From Shewanellaceae bacterium (GTDB taxonomy: Bacteria > Pseudomonadota > Gammaproteobacteria > Enterobacterales > Shewanellaceae): DNA of 26,132 bases. The position numbers and the translations under genes are program-made. Location of the stretch: contig JADHND010000003.1 in the NCBI GenBank assembly GCA_016779685.1, positions 1-26,132 on the forward strand, in the 5' to 3' direction. Positions 22,031 to 26,132 of the stretch are shown in pieces (the first letter of the stretch is position 1; every line of letters begins with the position of its first letter). The notes below the pieces were generated by a model. That model was not told where the DNA came from. It did no database searches and saw only the letters and a list, made by a program, of their open reading frames with translations.

Positions 22031-23926
22031 TTAATCACCGACCGCATAGAATCGATTAAAGTCCATCAAGTGTTGTTTAGCGTGCAAAAAATTCAGATCG
22101 GTAGGTTGCTTCACATACTGTTTATCATAAGACTCGAATGTCCCAAAATCAGAAATCACATGGATTTGAGTCGGCGATAACAAACCATAGCCATTGTATT
22201 CTGTCACTTCTAACCAAGTACGCTGAGACTTGTCAGGATGTAACCACAAGTCTTCGCCATGGCTATATTGATGTATCGAAGAGGTCACGCCCAACCAATG
22301 CTGCATCAACGTTGGTGCCACGTCATAATGACTGGTGATTTTATGAGTAGGTGGGACTGGCAGCTGCGTCAAAGGCTGTCCCATCATCACCAAAGGTATT
22401 CGCACCTGTGCATCGCTGAAGTTGCTGCCGTGTCCCCAATAGTTTTGGCGGTTGTCGTTCATCTCCTCCCCGTGATCACTTGTTAAAATCACCAAGGTAT
22501 GTGTCCAAGCTTGCTGTTGTGTTAAGACGTCGTACACTTGTGCCAACAAGCTGTCTATGTAGTGCAAGCTATTTTTATACTTATTAAAAATAGGAACAGG
22601 ATCTGTATCGTTACTGATATTAAAACGCGTATGGGTTGCAACCGGGGTATGGGTAGCCGGATAGTCAGGAGGTAAACAGTATGCATGAGCGGCGTCATAA
22701 AATAAAAATGAAAAAGTCGAACGACTGCGATCGCGCGTTTCATACCAGTGCCGCCATTCTTCAGTGGCTTTTTGATCACGCAGGCAAGAGTTCGCGCCTT
22801 GAGTGCGAATGCGTAAGTTCGGTACCCCTTGAAAAATCGTACGATTAAATTCTGGATATTGGAGTTGAGAGGATGCAAAAATTCCCCATTGATAACCCAA
22901 GTCTTGTAGGCGTGTCATCAATAAGGGGCGCTGCTGATGTTGTAGGACAGCATCCCAATAGCGCCCAGAAAGTCCGTAGAATAAGCCGAAAACACCATAA
23001 CGAGTAGCATTGCCAGTCGAGTAATGGTTGAACCATTGTTGGTGCGGTTGCTGCGTCATTTGAGCCAGTGTCTGCGGCATAATAGCCGCTTCTAATGTAT
23101 CATAGCGCCAGCCATCAATGACCAGAAACAGGATATCTAACGGCTGCTGCGGTACCTCGGTTTGTAACGCTGCGACTGGATAGTTCAATGTTTTACGCGA
23201 GACGTGGACTAATGGTTGCATCAGCCCTTGCCTGAGGTCTGGTTGAACCCAGCCATGGCGCACCAACCAAGTCTTGGCGGTGAGAGGATAATACCAGGGC
23301 AAGTATGTTTTCAACTGCATCACAGGCTGATAGTACTGAGCTTCATAGTAGGCGAATGCACCATGGCTATACAGGAGTGAACCCAACCATACGCCCAATG
23401 TTGCCAGCCCTAGCTTTGGGTGAGACGATTGATGCACTGAGGCTGACTGTCGCAAGCGCCACCAGACGACGGCATATAGGCCCCAAACCAGGAGGCAGCC
23501 GATTCCAAGTTGCCATTGCAGCAACCATGGCAACTGAATGACTTCCCCATGCCAAATAAATTGAAACACAAAACCGCTTAGATGAAACCGGTACCGTGAG
23601 AAGACCCATGCATCCAACACCACCAGCAACAAGCTCAGACTAAATAAGGATGGCAAAAACACCACCAGCCAACGTCTGGGCAAGATCCCAATCAAGAACC
23701 CACCTAAACCAGCGGTTAAGGCGGTGTACAAGCCAAAATGACTGATCCATGCCATTAACCAGACTAACCAACTGCTGCTAATACTGGCTTGCGGTGCGAG
23801 CATGAAGTAGCTTGTACCAACCAACAACACCAACATCCCATGCCAACCACACAGCCAGCTATATGCTGTCCATGAAAAAGATGTACACTGCGGTATCGAT
23901 GCTTGCCGCAGGCCTCGATTTAACAT
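22031..23926 (-). CDS. LapC/YejM (PbgA)-like inner-membrane protein with periplasmic sulfatase-like domain
   Basis: In Escherichia coli, LapC/YejM senses lipopolysaccharide at the inner membrane and controls LpxC turnover through LapB. This 631-residue protein has five or six membrane segments in residues 28-200. A periplasmic alkaline-phosphatase/sulfatase-fold domain follows, with LFLVIDGWRYDT (about 265-276), STGNATRYGVFGLFYGLSGR (about 302-321, closely paralleling the YejM block) and LTSDHGEEMND (about 481-491). The metal-site motif SDHGEE is intact, whereas E. coli YejM has lost it. Start ATG 23926 has AAAGGA 7 nt upstream. It precedes flgT but has no evident flagellar role. Identification as a DUF3413-sulfatase member is firm; the specific function is inferred from homology. 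Confidence 0.85.
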   Translation of the reverse strand: MLNRGLRQASIPQCTSFSWTAYSWLCGWHGMLVLLVGTSYFMLAPQASISSSWLVWLMAWISHFGLYTALTAGLGGFLIGILPRRWLVVFLPSLFSLSLLLVVLDAWVFSRYRFHLSGFVFQFIWHGEVIQLPWLLQWQLGIGCLLVWGLYAVVWWRLRQSASVHQSSHPKLGLATLGVWLGSLLYSHGAFAYYEAQYYQPVMQLKTYLPWYYPLTAKTWLVRHGWVQPDLRQGLMQPLVHVSRKTLNYPVAALQTEVPQQPLDILFLVIDGWRYDTLEAAIMPQTLAQMTQQPHQQWFNHYSTGNATRYGVFGLFYGLSGRYWDAVLQHQQRPLLMTRLQDLGYQWGIFASSQLQYPEFNRTIFQGVPNLRIRTQGANSCLRDQKATEEWRHWYETRDRSRSTFSFLFYDAAHAYCLPPDYPATHTPVATHTRFNISNDTDPVPIFNKYKNSLHYIDSLLAQVYDVLTQQQAWTHTLVILTSDHGEEMNDNRQNYWGHGSNFSDAQVRIPLVMMGQPLTQLPVPPTHKITSHYDVAPTLMQHWLGVTSSIHQYSHGEDLWLHPDKSQRTWLEVTEYNGYGLLSPTQIHVISDFGTFESYDKQYVKQPTDLNFLHAKQHLMDFNRFYAVGD

Positions 23927-23997
23927 CCATCATTCCTTTTAACAAATCCTTGATAGGCTAAATCGTACCACGCCCGCAAATTCTACAACAAGTTTAT

Positions 23998-25101
23998 TTA
24001 AACGATATTCGCCGAAAGTAGCTTCTCTAATGCGGCATCATGGGCGGTGATGGATTCTAGCAATGCAAATTGATTGCGAGCACGCACTAAATTATGCTCT
24101 GGATAATGGGCTTTAAAATACACATCACCACGCAAATAGTCCGTTAGAAATCTTAATCCCAATAGATAAGGAATCAGCTTTGCGCCTAATGCCAAAGACT
24201 CAATTTCAAGCTGAGTGATGACATCACCTAACGGCGTAAGATAACCAGAAATGACACCTGACAGCATATCCATACGCATATGGATCCGATCGAGATCCAA
24301 TGAATCCTCCGGTTCTCGGCACGTCATGCTGCGAACCATATCCCCAAAATCATACATTAGGTACCCTGGCATGACTGTGTCCAAATCAATAACACATAAC
24401 CCCATATTGGTGGTCGCATCCATAAGCACATTGTTAATTTTGGTATCATTGTGTGTGATTCGTTGCGGCAGCCCTTTAACGACCAACAGATCAAAAGCCA
24501 AAATCAGCGTATGATGCAGATAAGCCCAATCCAAAGTAGCGCTGGCTTGCTCCTGACGCATCGGATCGGCTTGCTGCTTAGCCGCTTCTAGCTGTTCAAA
24601 ACGAACGTGGATGTTATGAAAATCCGGTATAAGAGGCTTCAGCTGCTTCGGATCGGTATCAAAAAAAGCACGATTAAAAGCGCCAAAGGCTCTGGCTGCT
24701 TCATAGGCTTGTTCAACCTTCGTCACGGTTTCTAACGTCAATGCATTTTGTTTAAAGTCAAAAGCACGCCAAGCGCCCCAGGTGGCGTCTTCAACCCAAC
24801 ATTGGCCCATACGACTGGGTAATATATTGAGCACATCATAACCATAACCACTGGCTTGTTTGAGGAGATGCAAATGATTGACGACAAAATTTAAATTCGC
24901 CATGAGCGCCGCCGTATCGGGGAAGACTTGGGTGTTCATTTGTTGTAACACCACTGGCCGCTGCCCGTTGGCTAAAAATGTCTGATGAATGTGTCCTTGA
25001 CCGAGAGGCTTCGGCGTAAAGTCATCTGCCAACCCATAAGCTTGACACAGCCATTGAATCAATTCTGTTTGCAACTTAAGACACTCCTTACCTGCACCCA
25101 T
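23998..25101 (-). CDS. Phosphotransferase of the aminoglycoside-kinase fold, N-acetylhexosamine kinase (NahK)-like
   Basis: Members of this branch phosphorylate GlcNAc/GalNAc at C1 using ATP, but the substrate here is unproven. The 367-residue protein shows PLGQGHIHQTFLANG (ATP-binding loop, about 33-47), the catalytic ITHNDTKINNVLMDATTN (about 215-232; HND at 217-219), and the metal-binding CVIDLDTVMPGYLMYDFGD (about 236-254). It ends with LRFLTDYLRGDVYFKAHYPE and HNLVRARNQF, a C-terminal block characteristic of NahK-type kinases. ATG 25101 has AAAGG 5 nt upstream. A TTG at 25074 with a stronger TAAGGAG SD is a serious alternative and would give 358 residues. It lies 71 nt before the LapC-like gene, possibly co-transcribed. 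Confidence 0.78.
   Translation of the reverse strand: MGAGKECLKLQTELIQWLCQAYGLADDFTPKPLGQGHIHQTFLANGQRPVVLQQMNTQVFPDTAALMANLNFVVNHLHLLKQASGYGYDVLNILPSRMGQCWVEDATWGAWRAFDFKQNALTLETVTKVEQAYEAARAFGAFNRAFFDTDPKQLKPLIPDFHNIHVRFEQLEAAKQQADPMRQEQASATLDWAYLHHTLILAFDLLVVKGLPQRITHNDTKINNVLMDATTNMGLCVIDLDTVMPGYLMYDFGDMVRSMTCREPEDSLDLDRIHMRMDMLSGVISGYLTPLGDVITQLEIESLALGAKLIPYLLGLRFLTDYLRGDVYFKAHYPEHNLVRARNQFALLESITAHDAALEKLLSANIV
25084..25090 (-). promoter_or_regulatory. Strong Shine-Dalgarno inside the 5' end of the kinase gene
   Basis: TAAGGAG on the minus strand, 9 nt before an in-frame TTG at 25074. It may mark the true kinase start, or be a coincidental or alternative initiation site downstream of ATG 25101. 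Confidence 0.5.
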
Positions 25102-25161
25102 TTCAACCTTTATTGACAGCAACCATTGTGCCAGTTACTCAGAGAACGCTCGCCTTTATTT

Positions 25162-25189
25162 TTGCACCTAGAAAAAAATTTGCTATGTT
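25162..25189 (+). promoter_or_regulatory. Possible sigma-70 promoter of the coiled-coil membrane protein gene
   Basis: TTGCAC, 16 nt, TATGTT. The -10-like hexamer lies inside the left arm of a perfect inverted repeat (25184-25205). The match is modest and proposed mainly because of position. Confidence 0.3.
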
Positions 25190-25205
25190 TAAAAAAGTAA
25201 ACATA
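25184..25205. repeat. Perfect 8-bp inverted repeat before the coiled-coil membrane protein gene
   Basis: Arms TATGTTTA and TAAACATA separated by AAAAAG, ending exactly where the AAAGGA Shine-Dalgarno begins. It could be an operator over the -10 region or a hairpin next to the ribosome binding site. Confidence 0.7.
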
Positions 25206-25218
25206 AAGGAATATTATC

Positions 25219-25725
25219 ATGGAAGCAACCAAACAAGCTGAATTTACATTCAACGGTGAACTCAACGCAAACAGCGTTCCGTCTAATCAGCCGACGCCTA
25301 CTTTAGCCGCGCAAATCAGCCAGATACAACAAACGCTGGCCTCCAAAGCCAAAGCACAAGAACAACAGCTGGAGGCTACGTATCTATCACAACAACATAT
25401 CAACAACACGGTGACCCAAATTGAACAAAAGATTCAGCACAATTTGAGTAGCTTAACCTATCAACTGGATCATTTTAACGAAGCAGTCTTGATCAGCATG
25501 GTAAGCATCGTGCTGTTGACGATCTGCACCACAGTTCTGATGACTTCTGTCTGGCAGCGTGTTACCTCGAAACGCATTCAACATACGATTAGGGACGCGG
25601 TTGCAGTCGCAATTAAGCAACACCCCAAGGCTATGGACATCGATGCAACCTCAGCAGAAGTTGAGCAAATCATGCAGACGATGCAGGCTGGCGAGAAGAC
25701 CCAACCAACCGCTGTTGCTAGCTAA
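25219..25725 (+). CDS. Hypothetical single-pass membrane protein with coiled coil
   Basis: I do not recognise this 168-residue protein. It has a polar N-terminus (1-28), a Gln-rich helical region with coiled-coil spacing (about 29-85, including ISQIQQTLASKAKAQEQQLE and TQIEQKIQHNLSSLTYQLDH), and one hydrophobic segment (about 89-112, VLISMVSIVLLTICTTVLMT). A cytoplasm-like charged C-terminal tail follows. ATG 25219 has AAAGGA about 8 nt upstream, directly after an inverted repeat. The first 28 residues contain no signal peptide. Its stop codon overlaps the stop of yebG on the opposite strand by 2 nt, so the genes converge without a spacer or terminator. Function unknown. Confidence 0.75.
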   Translation: MEATKQAEFTFNGELNANSVPSNQPTPTLAAQISQIQQTLASKAKAQEQQLEATYLSQQHINNTVTQIEQKIQHNLSSLTYQLDHFNEAVLISMVSIVLLTICTTVLMTSVWQRVTSKRIQHTIRDAVAVAIKQHPKAMDIDATSAEVEQIMQTMQAGEKTQPTAVAS

Positions 25726-26066
25726 GATGCCGATTCCAGCTCGACCGTATCGACAACCCTCACAGACGCTTTAGTGCTGTCGGTGCGCTCTATTTCGGAG
25801 ACAGTGTCCTCTGAGTGTAATGCCGCATTCGACTTAGGCTTCTTATGCTGTAAAACTTGCAGGAGCATCTGTTTAGATTGCGCTAAGAAAACACTCATAT
25901 CTTCAGCCAATTTAGGCTCGATTTCCAGCTCAGAGGCCTGCAACAACGATTGGATACCGTCGGCGATATCAAGCATCTTATCGTATTCATCAGCTTCTTT
26001 CTTATTCGTCGTTATCAAAATGTCGACTCCATTTCTTATAACGGCATAACGGTTTTCAACAGCCAT
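25722..26066 (-). CDS. yebG: YebG family protein (DNA-damage-inducible in E. coli)
   Basis: YebG is a small protein induced by the SOS response in Escherichia coli; its biochemical role is not settled. The 114-residue product begins MAVENRYAVIRNGVDILITT, then NKKEADEYDKMLDIADGIQS and LAQSKQMLLQVLQHKK. This parallels the E. coli protein (MAVEVKYVVIREG, SKKEADAYDKMLDTAD) closely over about 80 residues, with an additional Ser/Thr/Glu-rich tail. ATG 26066 has AAAGGAG about 5 nt upstream; the in-frame extension upstream of it has no similarity. In the 66 nt available upstream I see no CTGT-N8-ACAG LexA box, but the promoter may lie past the window edge. Confidence 0.9.
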   Translation of the reverse strand: MAVENRYAVIRNGVDILITTNKKEADEYDKMLDIADGIQSLLQASELEIEPKLAEDMSVFLAQSKQMLLQVLQHKKPKSNAALHSEDTVSEIERTDSTKASVRVVDTVELESAS

Positions 26067-26132
26067 GAAAGCTCCTTTATCCCTTGGGTGAAAGCGCAAA
26101 GTAGTTATGGTGAGGCTAAACAACAACCATCA

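Noticed and set aside
1..26132. Mobile elements, tRNA/rRNA genes, CRISPR arrays, prophage
   Set aside because: I looked for transposase or integrase motifs, repeat-spacer patterns and cloverleaf-like sequences and saw none. The gene order is that of a stable chromosomal flagellar locus.

Overview
The window is a polar-flagellum gene cluster of a gammaproteobacterium, followed by a short non-flagellar stretch. The layout (cheV/cheR next to flgB, divergent flgA-flgM-flgN, then flgT, flgO and flgP) matches the Vibrio-type arrangement. FlgT/FlgO/FlgP are known from Na+-driven polar flagella. A YebG homologue and a LapC/YejM-like protein also fit gammaproteobacteria. I cannot name the genus. No phage, insertion sequence, tRNA, rRNA or CRISPR is visible.

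Region by region. (1) 1-15695, minus strand, transcribed right to left: flgB, flgC, flgD, a very large flgE (flgE2, 886 aa), a second smaller flgE (flgE1), flgF, flgG, flgH, flgI, flgJ, two flgK paralogues (flgK2, flgK1) and the start of flgL, which runs off the left edge. (2) 15810-17637, minus strand: cheV then cheR, ended by a hairpin terminator directly beside the flgB promoter. (3) 17720-19400, plus strand: flgA, flgM, flgN. (4) 19478-21939, minus strand: flgT, flgO, flgP. (5) 22031-25101, minus strand: a LapC/YejM-like membrane protein with a sulfatase-like domain, and an N-acetylhexosamine kinase-like phosphotransferase. (6) 25219-26066: an unrecognised coiled-coil membrane protein (plus) converging on yebG (minus).

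Regulation can be read from the sequence. Sigma-54 (-24/-12) sites with the exact GG-N10-GC spacing lie before flgB, flgF, flgA and flgT, and a degraded one lies before flgK2. Sigma-28-type sites (TAAR-N15-GTCGATAR) lie before flgM and flgO. This suggests basal body, hook and H-ring FlgT as mid-class genes and FlgM/N plus FlgO/P as late genes.

The most unusual content is the paired tandem duplication of the hook protein (flgE1/flgE2) and of the first hook-filament junction protein (flgK1/flgK2), while rod genes remain single. flgE2 carries a large low-GC insertion with flagellin-like modules, a G8 homopolymer and a GGA microsatellite, which makes it a candidate variable surface or hook component.
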